Part shown: positions 1-10,823 of the stretch, in pieces
Layout of the letters: every line of letters starts with the position of its first letter
How positions within the stretch are numbered: position 1 is the first letter of the stretch
From: Nemertoderma westbladi
Lineage: Eukaryota; Xenacoelomorpha; Nemertodermatida; Nemertodermatidae
Length of the DNA stretch: 22,372 nucleotides
Assembly (NCBI GenBank): GCA_032718475.1
Contig: JAUCBJ010003431.1
Coordinates: forward strand, 1-22,372
Direction of reading: 5' to 3'
The notes under the pieces: model-generated
Database searches by the model: none
Told to the model about the DNA's origin: nothing
What the model saw: the letters and a program-made list of their open reading frames with translations, nothing else
Translations under genes and position numbers: made by a program

Positions 1-3000
1 GGAGACTTATCATCATTTAGTTGTAATAGATTAATTGATTGAAAGTCATCTAATGTCTCTTCACTATAAAGATCAGTCTTGGGCTCAAACCAATCTACAT
101 CACTGTTAGGATGGCGAGGCATTCGGCACACCTTTTCACCAGTCTCACTGTCAATACGTTTCTGACAACGACTATTTGCTCTTTCACAGTTGTGAGTTTG
201 GACATGACCGAGTTCCAAAAGGTGATTGAAATGAAGTTTATTCAGAACGACACCTTTCTCTTCTAACTCATCGAAACTTGTACCGAAATATTGATTACTT
301 AGAGCATCATTAATACAACAAACTCGCTTACGAGTTGCTTCTATTGGCTCTGGGTGGAGTGTAATTCCACCATGAATATGTAACATATTAGCTACTGGAG
401 TTCCTTGATCTTGTGCCTCCATTCGCTGCCATATATATTTAACATTGCCAAAGGGTTTATCACTGCCATATTGAATCCAATAATGAAGATGGTCAGCAAA
501 ACGATTCCAACAACGTGTGAATAAGCTAATATATTTTTCCATAGCTGTTGCCAAGAACCTTCCATTATACCCTTTGATTGACAACTTTTCTTTTGCAGCA
601 TTATAAACTGGTTCTACACCTGGGGTATATGCATTATTACACGTTACAGTGAAAAAGTAATTCCAATAGCCGTATCTTAATAATGCAGAGAGTTCTCTAA
701 CTCTACGGCGTGATTCCATCTCATCAAAACGCAAAATGGAATCTGAAGCACCACAAGGAATACGCTCATCACCCTCACAGATTTGTTCAAATCCTTTTTG
801 GAGAACAAGTTGAGTGGAATTATGATTTAAGACAGCATTCATGTATATATCGAACCATAAATGAATATATGCAGGATCCTTTGATGAGAACAATCGCTCA
901 TCATACATTCTGACATGCATATGTTCCCTTAGAGAAGCTATGCCATAGTTTGGTACATTAAATGGCAGACCATACATAAATGACGGAATTGCTCCTACCA
1001 CAGTACCATCATTCCTCATCCTCCAGAAATGACGAGGGAAGAATAACCCTTCTGGATATAATAATGGAAGTTGCTCACCAGATGCTCGTGTGGCAATATG
1101 ATACAGTATATTATTTGCATAAGGGGGTCCTTGGCCACCATGCCCCTTTTTACGTCTCAGTATATTCAACTGATTATTAAGAATAAAATGGGAAGGCATT
1201 CTACCACTATCATATACGGGTATGGTAGAACCTGTGACAACACCTACATCTGGATTATCATCATCATAATCCCCCTCGTTAATACCAACAACATAATCTT
1301 GAAATGGTTCAATGGTATTTTCATTGTCATTGGCATGGAGGTCACCACCGTAGATCCTAGTGGCAATATCCAGACGATCTTCCTCATCTCCAGAACTGTT
1401 GTCATCAATATTCTGACCAAGCTGGGCCCACATATTGACAATCTCATTCCCTTCTTCCTCTTCACGAGAACCTAAAAGTATCTCAGGAGAATTAGATTTA
1501 ATCTCTTTCTGCCAGTGACTTAGGCAAAGACCAATAGTACATTGTTTCTGTGGATATCCAGCTGGACAACGCCAACGAATGTTGGAAATGGTCTTATTAG
1601 ATGCTGTATGCAATTTGATACACTTGCCATTGTCTTCCTTTGAAGATTCTTTACGAAGGAACAAGGAATGTTTTGCACATTTAATTTTTGTTTGGTCAGC
1701 AAATTTGCTTAGGAAATCATTTCGCATCTCACTCGTTAAGTTACTACACCCTTTCTTAACATATATATAAAGATGAGCGCGTTTGAGTTCTCTATCAACA
1801 TTATTAACCTGACTATAGTTAGACTCTGATTCAATACTTGAATAATGTTGGAATTCATTCTCCTCATTCCAGCGAAATATCCCCTTAAAGCTAGAAGAAT
1901 TTGTAACATAAGTCAATGCAGAATTAAGATAATAATCATCTTTTATCAGCGGGAATGGAATACCTCTTCCAGTGTTCTCTGGTTTAGAAATGAGATAAAT
2001 ATCTGCATCTCCCATATAATCAATATTCTGAACACAGAAACAACCAGGTATAAGTGCTTCCATCATTATAGATGCTTGAGAAACTACATGTTCATAACTT
2101 AAACCTAATTCGCCCCCCAATTCCGCTAATTTCTCAAGCACTCCAGTTTGATGCATAACTCTTTGTTTTTTAGTGCATTTACTATACACTGTATACCGAA
2201 GGTAATTAAGCAAAACATTTTGCGTAGGAGTCTTATTCTTCTCCTCCCGAAGGATGGATTGCATGATACGGCAATGCATAATACAAAATGAAAGCAATTG
2301 TAAACGAACACCCTCAGAATCTGGGATGTCACCACGATCTGCCAGGCGAATAATGAAAGGTTTTCTGCCAATTTCACTACATGAATGAATGAGTGGCATC
2401 TGATCCTTACAAATATCTCTGAAGGAAAAGTTAGATTCACTATCATCAGTGCCCTTATTAAGGAGACGTTTATGGATATTATAACAATCAGTTATGTCCA
2501 TATATGTTGACCCATATAAACACTCTCTCATCAATTCATTTTCTGGAAGTTCATAATAGTCAAGAAGTTCTTGAATATAATCATCTTCAAAATGTAGTCG
2601 TCCACTAGTTACAAATTTTAAAACATCAGGACGGAATTCTAATACAAGTCTATTCGCATCACTTAAACGAATATCTGGGACATCTTGTAAATAATAGATA
2701 GGATCCAAAGTGACATAACATGATGATAATCCATTGTAATTACCCATGGCTTTTACGGTATGGAAACTCTGTGAATATACACGCAGCCTCGGACCACCTA
2801 TTATATGTGGTGATATATTAGCCATAGAAAGGATATCTGGATCCACTATTGGATCATCAACAGATGTTGGATTATTAGGAAGATGGAAAAATTCCTTATT
2901 GGTTGATTTATGTGTCTCACATACTAAGATTGACAAACCATTGGTAGGATGGACTATAACACCACCCATTGCTTCCCAGTCTAGTTCTTCAAATCTATAG

Positions 3001-4361
3001 GGCCAATCCTTTCTAAATGAGTTTGCTAGTTCAGGTTTGGCATTAAATACACGTAGAATGGGAAATCTGTTGGCAAGGAAATGATGAAACCCTACTTGTC
3101 TGCAATATTCTATATATTGGGTACATCCTAGGCCACAGACTACACCAGGAAAGCAGCCATCATTGAGAAGCTTAATTAACTTTCCAATATCTAGATCCTC
3201 CATTATACTATCATACTCACGCTTTACTTCAGTAAAGTCTTTTACCACAGTCCTGGTAGGTTGTAGTCGTTGATCATTTATCACACACCTCCAACTATCT
3301 CTTAGTGTTTCTGGCAACAAATCAAGGAGATTAGTAGGGTTGCCTATACCAGAAACTTTATTCACTAGACCACTATAAAGGTATGATGGCCAGGAGCATG
3401 ACCATTTACAATAATGTTTGTTTGCTGCATTCTTGGTCAAATAGACTGAACATTCTTTACAAAGCACATACTTTGCATTATGGCGACGAAGAAGATACCC
3501 AAATTCCCTATTAGCAGTCTTATCCGATTTCCTTAATTGTAATGGATATGATGCTGTTTTAATACGTCTGCAGTTTTGACACATGACCTCATTATCTAAG
3601 ATGATGATATCATTATCATCAACCAGCATGGGTTCATCAAAATCTGAACTTTCATCATCTTCCTCATCTGATTCTAATTCCATGTCAATATCTGGAATGT
3701 CCCACTCTCGAACAGAATCATAATAGAGAGATGGCTCATCCTCATTTAAGTTTATGGAATCCATAGGATCATCACACTGTGGTGGAAGTGGTGATGAAGA
3801 ATCCTGCTGTACGAAGTTAGGTTGCGGTCTAATTCGTCTATTGGACTCTACTGGTATTTCATTAATATTTCCTTCCATGGGTATGTTGTGGGGAAGGGGT
3901 ATTGGATTAACATTTTGGTTAATTGGCTTAAATCCATAATAGTGTTGATGTTGATGGTTATGAGCAATTAGTACCTCTTGCATTCCATCAACTCCTACAT
4001 TCTCATAATGAGCTCGACCAGACTCAGAGGTTAGTACAACAAATAATCTCTGGTAAATTCGTCCAAGTGCTTCCAACACAATAGAATTTCCAAAGGCTCG
4101 ATTTCCTAAATCAGCAACATAATCATCATAACGCTGAGGTTCATACTGTGAAGCACAATATTTTTGGGAAAATTCCTCCTTATGTGTACGAAGGAATGAC
4201 TGAGCTCTTTTTCTCAGTACCTGTGGTGAACTTGCGATTTTGGGATCTGAAATAAGGATTGCATTGAACATACAATCCCCATCACCACGCACATCAATAA
4301 GGATTAGACCTTTCTGATTTGCAATATTCTGAAATGTTGCACGAGCATTTGTCTGGATCAC
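1..4361 (-). CDS. Helitron-like protein: OTU protease domain plus HUH Rep (E10, partial)
   Basis: This frame is open for 1453 codons from 4361 to the left edge with no stop, so the C-terminus (second half of Rep and the expected PIF1-type helicase) lies outside the window. It follows an acceptor (TTTTTTATTGCAG, then GTG). Residues about 18-145 look like an OTU cysteine protease, with GDGDC (Cys30) as the nucleophile loop and HQHYYGF (His140) as the likely catalytic His. Residues about 261-310 are Cys-rich (CQNCRRI, CKEC, HYCKWSC). Residues about 1236-1242 read FFTVTCN, which resembles Helitron Rep motif 1. HIH at 1328-1330 fits the HUH metal-binding motif, preceded by QRMEAQDQGTP, and CRMPRHP begins at 1412. 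The Rep tyrosines would lie past the edge. HUH Reps nick single-stranded DNA in rolling-circle transposition; the OTU's role is unknown. An in-frame ATG at 4388 could be an independent start. Otherwise this is the last visible exon of the gene to the right, because its phase (0) matches. Confidence 0.85.
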   Translation of the reverse strand, partial: MIQTNARATFQNIANQKGLILIDVRGDGDCMFNAILISDPKIASSPQVLRKRAQSFLRTHKEEFSQKYCASQYEPQRYDDYVADLGNRAFGNSIVLEALGRIYQRLFVVLTSESGRAHYENVGVDGMQEVLIAHNHQHQHYYGFKPINQNVNPIPLPHNIPMEGNINEIPVESNRRIRPQPNFVQQDSSSPLPPQCDDPMDSINLNEDEPSLYYDSVREWDIPDIDMELESDEEDDESSDFDEPMLVDDNDIIILDNEVMCQNCRRIKTASYPLQLRKSDKTANREFGYLLRRHNAKYVLCKECSVYLTKNAANKHYCKWSCSWPSYLYSGLVNKVSGIGNPTNLLDLLPETLRDSWRCVINDQRLQPTRTVVKDFTEVKREYDSIMEDLDIGKLIKLLNDGCFPGVVCGLGCTQYIEYCRQVGFHHFLANRFPILRVFNAKPELANSFRKDWPYRFEELDWEAMGGVIVHPTNGLSILVCETHKSTNKEFFHLPNNPTSVDDPIVDPDILSMANISPHIIGGPRLRVYSQSFHTVKAMGNYNGLSSCYVTLDPIYYLQDVPDIRLSDANRLVLEFRPDVLKFVTSGRLHFEDDYIQELLDYYELPENELMRECLYGSTYMDITDCYNIHKRLLNKGTDDSESNFSFRDICKDQMPLIHSCSEIGRKPFIIRLADRGDIPDSEGVRLQLLSFCIMHCRIMQSILREEKNKTPTQNVLLNYLRYTVYSKCTKKQRVMHQTGVLEKLAELGGELGLSYEHVVSQASIMMEALIPGCFCVQNIDYMGDADIYLISKPENTGRGIPFPLIKDDYYLNSALTYVTNSSSFKGIFRWNEENEFQHYSSIESESNYSQVNNVDRELKRAHLYIYVKKGCSNLTSEMRNDFLSKFADQTKIKCAKHSLFLRKESSKEDNGKCIKLHTASNKTISNIRWRCPAGYPQKQCTIGLCLSHWQKEIKSNSPEILLGSREEEEGNEIVNMWAQLGQNIDDNSSGDEEDRLDIATRIYGGDLHANDNENTIEPFQDYVVGINEGDYDDDNPDVGVVTGSTIPVYDSGRMPSHFILNNQLNILRRKKGHGGQGPPYANNILYHIATRASGEQLPLLYPEGLFFPRHFWRMRNDGTVVGAIPSFMYGLPFNVPNYGIASLREHMHVRMYDERLFSSKDPAYIHLWFDIYMNAVLNHNSTQLVLQKGFEQICEGDERIPCGASDSILRFDEMESRRRVRELSALLRYGYWNYFFTVTCNNAYTPGVEPVYNAAKEKLSIKGYNGRFLATAMEKYISLFTRCWNRFADHLHYWIQYGSDKPFGNVKYIWQRMEAQDQGTPVANMLHIHGGITLHPEPIEATRKRVCCINDALSNQYFGTSFDELEEKGVVLNKLHFNHLLELGHVQTHNCERANSRCQKRIDSETGEKVCRMPRHPNSDVDWFEPKTDLYSEETLDDFQSINLLQLNDDKS
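3942..4274 (-). other. OTU domain catalytic core within E10
   Basis: The span runs from the Cys codon of GDGDC (first base 4274) to the His codon of QHYYGF (first base 3944). The spacing of about 110 residues between Cys and His and the flanking hydrophobic strands fit the OTU deubiquitinase family. Both catalytic residues are present, so the domain looks active, in contrast to the OTU-like exon at 22153-21674. OTU domains are known in several Helitron relatives and retroelements, often placed differently from the N-terminal position seen here. Confidence 0.7.
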
Positions 4362-5120
4362 CTGCAATAAAAAACATTTGTATATCATTGTTATTCTCCT
4401 ATTTTTTAATTCTTAAATATATATTTAATATAAGCATATAAGGAAGTGTAAAATATTTGATCAAGAAGAAATTTTATTAAAGTTATAAGTTAAGGGGGGG
4501 GGATATGAATTTTTTTTTAATCATAGACCAACTCTTACCAACACTAGACCAACTTGTAAGATATACCAACACTAGACCAACTTGTAACATATACCTACTA
4601 AATAAGAATGTTCCTTGAACTATAATAATAATAATTTACTACTGCAATAATTGTTATTTCTATATTAATTATTTATTTCCACAATAATTATTTATTGCCA
4701 AAAAATTATTTATTGCTATAAAAAATAATAACTATTATTTATTACTGCTTTATTACTCAATGCTTCGGTAATTACTTATATCCAAAGTAATCATTTAATG
4801 CAGAAACATACATTAATTGCTGCAAAAATAAAATATAGTGGCTAAAATAATTATTTATTTGATCAATAATTATTAATTTCTGAAATAATTGTTTGCTAAA
4901 ATAATTATTTATTGATATAATTCCTTATTGCTGCAATATTTATTTAATGTTGCTGTCATATACAATAAAAATATACTGTATGACTAAGTAACGTAACAAA
5001 TTACATTATTATAGTGTATGAACCATGCTAAAACGTTACATATTAATATAATTGTTGAATTGTATCTGTTGAATGTATGCATCTAGGTAAGCTCTTCAAG
5101 ATATCAGAATCAAATGTGAA
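4362..5120. other. AT-rich intronic sequence with degenerate repeats
   Basis: No coding signal is visible. It contains a G9 tract (4494-4502), a 33-bp direct repeat pair built on ACACTAGACCAACTTGTAA (about 4530-4595), and a degenerate AATAATTATTTATTGC-type repeat at about 4630-4940. It lies just upstream of E10 in the transcription direction, so it is either the 3' part of a long intron or the upstream region of an independent Helitron gene. Confidence 0.5.
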
Positions 5121-5216
5121 GTTAGTTGATCCAGTTGAGTTGTATTAGTTAGTTGATCCAGTTGAGTTTTAGTTGATCCAGTTGAGTTGTATTAGTTAGT
5201 TGATCCAGTTGAGTTG
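5121..5216. repeat. Short tandem repeat, about 27-bp unit
   Basis: Four copies of GTTAGTTGATCCAGTTGAGT plus a TGTATTA spacer lie head to tail; the third copy has lost part of the spacer. Nothing coding is associated with it. Confidence 0.85.
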
Positions 5217-5489
5217 AATTAATATCAATTATTTATAAACAAGTATAACAGACTATCTATACTAATTTTAAAATTTACATTATAAATTAATATACAGTAT
5301 AGAAATACATAGTAATAAAAAAAATGAATGTAATAAAAGTAGTTACTTACCTGGCACAGGGGTTAACCATGATCAATGAATGTATATAAATTAATGCTGG
5401 TCAATGATCAGTTAATATAAAATACTGGTCTAATAAATAATCCCTCTAAAAAAATACTAATACTAAATAACAGGACATGATAAAGTGAT

Positions 5490-5996
5490 GAATATATTAA
5501 TGATATGTTAATGAAGGTGATATAATGAAATATTTAAATTTGGGGGGTTGAAAGTTCTGAAATGCCCCGACTCGGCTATAGAGAGTGCCCATTCGGTATA
5601 GTTTCTTAGCATTGAAGAATTTATTAATGATATGTTAATGAAGGTGATATAATGAAATATTTAAATTTGGGGGGTTGAAAGTTCTGAAATGCCCCGACTC
5701 GGCTATAGAGAGTGCCCATTCGGTATAGTTTCTTAGCATTGAAGAATTTATTAATGATATGTTAATGAAGGTGATATAATGAAATATTTTAATTTGGAAG
5801 GTTGAAAGTTCTGAAATGCCTCGACTCGGTTATAGAGAGTACAGTGCCCATTGGGTATAGTTTCTTAGCATTGAAGAATTTATTAATGATATGTTAATGA
5901 AGGTGATATAATGAAATATTTTAATTTGGGGGGTTGAAAGTTCTGAAATGCCCCGACCTAGCTATAGACTGCCCATTGGGTCTAGTTTCTTAGCAT
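5490..5996. repeat. 127-bp tandem repeat, four copies
   Basis: Copies start at about 5490, 5617, 5744 and 5876. The unit begins GAATTTATTAATGATATG and ends near TTTCTTAGCATTGAA. Copies 1 and 2 are almost identical. Copy 3 carries a 5-bp insertion (ACAGT) and shares GGGTATAG or GGGTCTAG with copy 4, so it is diverging. Each copy has a GC-rich core (AAATGCCCCGACTCGGCTAT) in AT-rich sequence. No protein is encoded. Confidence 0.9.
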
Positions 5997-6430
5997 ATAG
6001 TGTAATATAGGTAAAATGACAATGTGTCTCATGTGCATGTATGTTAGTATGCATATAGTCCATATGGATTTCAAGAATATTATTTATAGGAGGTCTGGAA
6101 ACCCGACAAAATAAAATAGAATACAGTATGATGATTCCTAGAATGAAACATTGCTAGAAAAAATCAAAAAGTAGGTCTCAACATTTTTAAGTTATGGTAT
6201 AAATTAATATTAAAGAAATCCATGACAAAAATAAATGTTTATTAATTAAAGACGTTTTTAGATTAAGCCCATGTTATACTATATGCTTCACTGACATGTA
6301 CCTGCCAACAACATTAATAATATATATAGGAGAGCATATAGAAACCTGCCGATTCCGGGCAGAATTCAGTTTGTGAAAATTGAAAATAAACTAAAAAATA
6401 TATAAATAAATTTATTTTGTGTTTCTTTGA
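5997..6430. other. AT-rich non-coding stretch, no gene seen
   Basis: No open frame or RNA gene is recognisable. Two weakly similar segments (around 6085-6110 and 6325-6355) share TATAGGAG followed by GAAACC. The string TTAATTAAAGACG (about 6241-6253) recurs inside the TGTC array at about 9113-9125, so this segment belongs to the same repeat family as that array. Confidence 0.45.
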
Positions 6431-6595
6431 ATGTCAGACTGTTGGCCCCCGCTGTCTGTTTTAGTGTATGTCAAGTCTGTCTCTATGAATATCGATCCTG
6501 TCTCTGTCTGACTGTCTGTTGGCTATATCTGTCTCTCTGTTGGCCATGTCTGTCGGTCCTGTCTGTCTGTCTGACTATCGGTACTGGCTAGTTAT

Positions 6596-7260
6596 AAAGA
6601 AAGACAGGACCTGACAGGTCTGACAAACAGACAGATAAGTCCGAGAAATAGACAGACAGTTCCGACAAACAGACACAGTCAGAAAGGACCGACAAACAGA
6701 CACAGTCAGAAAGGACCGACAGTCCGACAGGACCGACAGTCCGACAGGACCGACAGTCATGCAGCCACATGAGTGATAGTCAGACAGACAAACCGGCAGT
6801 CAGACAGACAGTCAGAAAGAGAGACAGGACTTACAGTCAGACACAGACTGACAGGACGCAGTCGGACAGAGAAAGACGGCAGGACCGAAAAACAGACAGA
6901 CAGAACCGACAAACAAACAGACAGGTCCGACAAACAGACAACAGTCAGATAGGACCTCCAGTCAGACAGCCACAGGAGTGATGACAGACTCCTACAGACA
7001 GATACGACCTACAGTCAGACAGACAGACAGGACCTACAGTCAGACAGACGGGCAGGACTGAGAAGTTAGACAGACAGATGAGACCGACAGTTAGACAATA
7101 CAGACAGACAGGGCCACCAGTCATACAGACCGCCAGTCATACAGACAGACAGGATTGCCAATTAGATAGACAGGCAGGGCCAACTGACCAGATAATCAGG
7201 AACGAAAGTCAGAAAGACAGTCACAGAGACGGATAGGGCTGACAGTCAGACACCCAAATG
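6596..7260. repeat. Inverted block inside the TGTC array (CAGA orientation)
   Basis: From about 6596 to 7260 the plus strand reads GACAGACAGGACCGACAG, the reverse complement of the flanking array. The left switch is near TACTGGCTAGTTATAAAGAA (6581-6600). The array returns to TGTC orientation at about 7430, where ACAGCATGTCTGT forms a small perfect palindrome core. Confidence 0.85.
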
Positions 7261-7277
7261 ACTGATATTGTACTGTA

Positions 7278-7293
7278 GGGGGGGGGGGGGGGG
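7278..7293 (+). repeat. G16 homopolymer next to a GC-rich patch
   Basis: Sixteen consecutive G bases are followed within 20 bases by a second G run (CAGGGGGGCGC) and by GCTGCGGCGCC. It sits between the inverted block and a short GAGAGAA-rich stretch (about 7354-7391). The tract could form a G-quadruplex on this strand; its length in the assembly may be inexact. Confidence 0.9.
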
Positions 7294-10200
7294 AAAGACA
7301 ACTTTTGCAGGGGGGCGCATGATAATGCTGCGGCGCCACTACAAACAGGAGTGACAGTCAGAAAGAGAGAAGAGAGAAGAGAGAAGAAAGTCAGACAATA
7401 GGCAGGATCTACATTCAGACAGAGACAGCATGTCTGTCTGTCTGACTATCAGTAACACTCACTATTGGTCACTTTCCGTCCTGTCTGTCCGACTATAGGT
7501 CCTGTCTGTCTGTATGACTGGTAGTCATGTCTGCCTGACTGTCGATCCCGTCTGTAGTTACCAACTGTCTGTAGTATGACTGTAGTTCCTGTCTGTATGA
7601 CTGTCGGTCCTGTCTTACTGACTGTCGATTTTGTCTATCTGACTGTATATAGGTCAATTTACTATTATAATATTCTCGGGTTATGCTAGTTGCTATATAT
7701 ATATGTCTGTATAACTGGTGGTCTGTCTGTCTGTATAACTGGAGGTCCTGGTGTCTGCATTATCTGACTGTCAGTCCTGGCTGACTGTCGGTGGGTGTCC
7801 TGACCGTCATGCAATAACTGTGTCTGACTGTAGGTCATGTCTGTCTGTCTGACTGTCAGTCAAACTCACTGTCGGTCCTGTCTATCTGAATGTAGGTCCT
7901 GACTGTCAGTCAGAATCACTATCGGTCCTGTCTGTCTGTCTGTCTGTCGATCGTGTCTGTAGTTACTAACATTGGCCATAATTTTCAAAAATACATGTTA
8001 ATTAATTAAAGAATCATCTATCGGTCCTGTCTGACTGTCGGTCCTGCCTGTCTGTAGGGTCCCTCTGTCATCCGGTTCTGTCTGTCTGACTGTCGGTCAA
8101 TGGAGGTCCTCGTGTCTGCATTGTCTGAATGTCAGTCCTGTCTATCTCTCTGACTGTCTGTCTATCAGACTGTCGGTGGGTGTCCTTACTGTCTGACTGC
8201 CGATATTGTGTCCAGGTCCTGTCCGTCTGTCTGACTGTCAGTCAGACTCACTGTCGGTCCTGTCTATCTGTCTGAAAGTAGGTCCTAACTGTCAGTCAGT
8301 CGATCCTGTATTTCTGACTGTATATAGGTCCAACTGTATATAGGTCCTGTCTGTCTCTCTGAATGTTGATCTGTCTGTCTGACTGTTGGTGTGAATGTCG
8401 TTCCTGTCGGACCTGTATTTTCTGTCGGCCCTGTCTGTCTGACTGTCGGTACTATCTGTCTGTCTGACTATCAGTCCTGTGGCTGTCTGATTGTCAATCC
8501 TGTCTAACTGCTGGTTCTGTCTGTCCATCGGCCCTGTCCTGCCTGGCAGTCCTATCTCTCTGTATTATCTGACCGTTGGTCCCATCTGTCTGTGACTTTC
8601 AGTCCTGTGCGTCTGTCTGTCTGACTGTAGGCCTCTCTGTCTGACTATAGGACTGTCTGTCTGACTGTAGGCCTGTCTGTCTGTATGACTGTCGGTCCCG
8701 TCTGTGTGACTGTCGGTCATGTCGCTCCTACCTGTCTGACTGTCGATCCTGTGTTTCTGACAGTAGGTCCTGTCTGTCTCTCTGACTGTTGGTCTGTGGA
8801 CTGTTGGTATGTCTTATCTGACTGTCCGGTCTGTCTGTATTGTCTGACTGACAGTCCTGTCTATCTATCTGATTGTCTGTCTGTCTGTCGGTTGGTGTCC
8901 TGACTGTCTGTCGGTTGGTCTCCTGACTGTCTGACTGCCGATACTGTGTCTGACTTTTAGGTCCTGTCTATCTGACTGAATGTCGGTCCTAACTAGTCAG
9001 ACACACTATCAGCCCTGTCTGTCTGTATGACTGCCGGTCATGTCTGTCTGTTTATGTCATGATCGTGTCTGTAGTTAGTAACATTGGCTATAATTTTCAA
9101 AAAAACATGTCAATTAATTAAAGACGCGCCCTGTCGGACCTGTCTGACTGTCGGTCCGGCCTGTCTGTAGGTTCAACCTGTCTGTCGGTTCTGTCTGTCG
9201 GTTCTATCTGTCTGTCGGTTCTGTCTGTCTGTCGGTTCTGTCTGTCTGTCGGTTCTGTCTGTCGGTTCTGTCTGTCGGTTCTGTCTGTTGGTTCTGTCTG
9301 TCGGTTCCATGTGTCGGTTATATTCTGTCGGTTCTATTCTGTCGGTTCTGTCTGTGGGTTCTGTCTGTCGGTGCTATCTGTCGGTTCTGTCTGTCGGTGC
9401 TGTCTGTCTGTTGGTTCTGTTGTAGGTTCTGTCTGTCGGTTATGTCTGTGTGTAGGTTATGTCTGTCTGCCTGTCTGATTGCCAATCAGAATATCTATTG
9501 GTCATCTGTCTGACTGTCGGTCCTGTCTGTCTGTTTGACTCAGTCCCGTCCATCTGAGTGTATGACCTGTCTATCTGTCCTGTGGCTGTCTGACTGTCGG
9601 TCCTGTCGGACCTCTCTGACTGTATTTATATCTGTCTCCATGTCTGTCTGTCTGACTACCAGTCATGTGGCTGTGTGATTGTCAATCCTGTCTGAGTAGC
9701 GGTCATGTCGGTCTGTTTATCGGCCCGTCTGTCTGTCTGACTGTCGATCTTGTCTGACTGGCAGTTCTTACTGTCGGTGGGTGTCCAGACTGTCTGATTG
9801 TCGATACATGGGTCTCACTCTAGGTTCTGTTTGTCTGTCTAACTGTCAACTCACCATCGGTCCTGTGTTTCTGTCAGACTATCGGTCCTGTCTACGTCTT
9901 ACTGTACGTCCTGTCTGTGTGATTGTCATACCTGTCTCTGTCTGATTGTAGGTGCCGTCTCTCTGTCCAACTGTTCGTCTGTCTGTCTGTCCGACTGTTG
10001 GTCTGCCTCTCTGACTATATACCCCTGGCTATCTGACTATCGATCCTGTCTGACTCTCAGTCCTGTCTACTGTCTCATTATCAGTTCTTTCTGTCTGTAT
10101 TGTATCATTGCCGGTCCTATCTATATATCTGACTGTCGGTCCTGCCTGTGTGACTGGCAGTCCTGTTTGTCTGAATTGTTGGACTGTCAGTCCTGTCTAC

Positions 10201-10823
10201 TGTCTGACTTCCAGTCCTGTCGTCTGTCTGTCCTGTCTACTGTCTGACTTCCGAGTCCTGTCGTCTGTCTGTCCTGTCTTACTGTCTGTCTCACTGTACG
10301 TCTCATCTTCATTCCTGAATGTCTGTTTGACTGACTGGCTATCTGAACGTCGGTCCTGTCTTGTCTGTCAGACCGCCGGCCCTGTCTGTCTGTATGACTA
10401 TCGGTTCTGTCTGTCTGTATGACTGTCGGTTTTGTCAGGTTTTCTGTCTGACTGTTGATCCTGTGCATTTGTCTGAAAGTCGTGTGATGTGCACCTGTCT
10501 TACTGTCATCGATACTGTCTATCTGACAGATTGTCGGTGCTGTCCATTTGTGTGACTGTCGGTCTCTATAACTGACCGCTCCTGTCCGTTTGTCTGACAG
10601 TCGGTACTATCCTCTGTCTGACTATACTGCGTGTCGGATCACTAACATCAAATTAAAAACAGAGATTCCAGCATTTTAATAAATATGTAAAATTTACTAT
10701 TATAACATTCTCGGAATATGCTAGTTTATATATGCATTGATACATATATATTTGTAATGTTGTATAATAAAAAAGCAAAACATAAATACACAAATAATTT
10801 AATATAATTAGCATAAAACTCAC

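Larger units (their letters stand above)
6431..10640. repeat. Degenerate TGTC/GACA array, about 4.2 kb
   Basis: A long, poorly homogenised satellite based on CTGTCTGTCTGACTGTCGGTC. Apart from one inverted block it runs in the TGTC direction on the plus strand, so a minus-strand transcript would read GACAGACAG. Local sub-arrays occur: a TCGGTTCTGTCTG 13-mer (about 9171-9450), a 23-bp duplication near 8888-8933, and a 40-bp duplication at 10191-10271. Short islands of AT-rich sequence are embedded at 7651-7704, 7949-8013 and 9061-9125. It lies in the proposed E9-E10 intron. Open frames of 60-100 codons here have no coding character. Confidence 0.9.

Noticed and set aside
710-3939. Plus-strand and off-frame minus-strand open frames
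   Set aside because: They overlap the 1453-codon Helitron frame, which carries recognisable motifs; the others are shadows.
5352-5380. Possible coding exon ending with CAG and a GTAAGT donor on the minus strand
   Set aside because: The frame that would join E10 in phase 0 has an in-frame TAA just upstream, and the frame starting at the nearby ATG would hit TGA at the E10 junction. At most it is an untranslated first exon.
6575-10555. Open frames of 60-104 codons rich in C, V, L, S or in D, R, Q, T
   Set aside because: Translations of the TGTC/GACA repeat; composition follows the repeat, not a protein.
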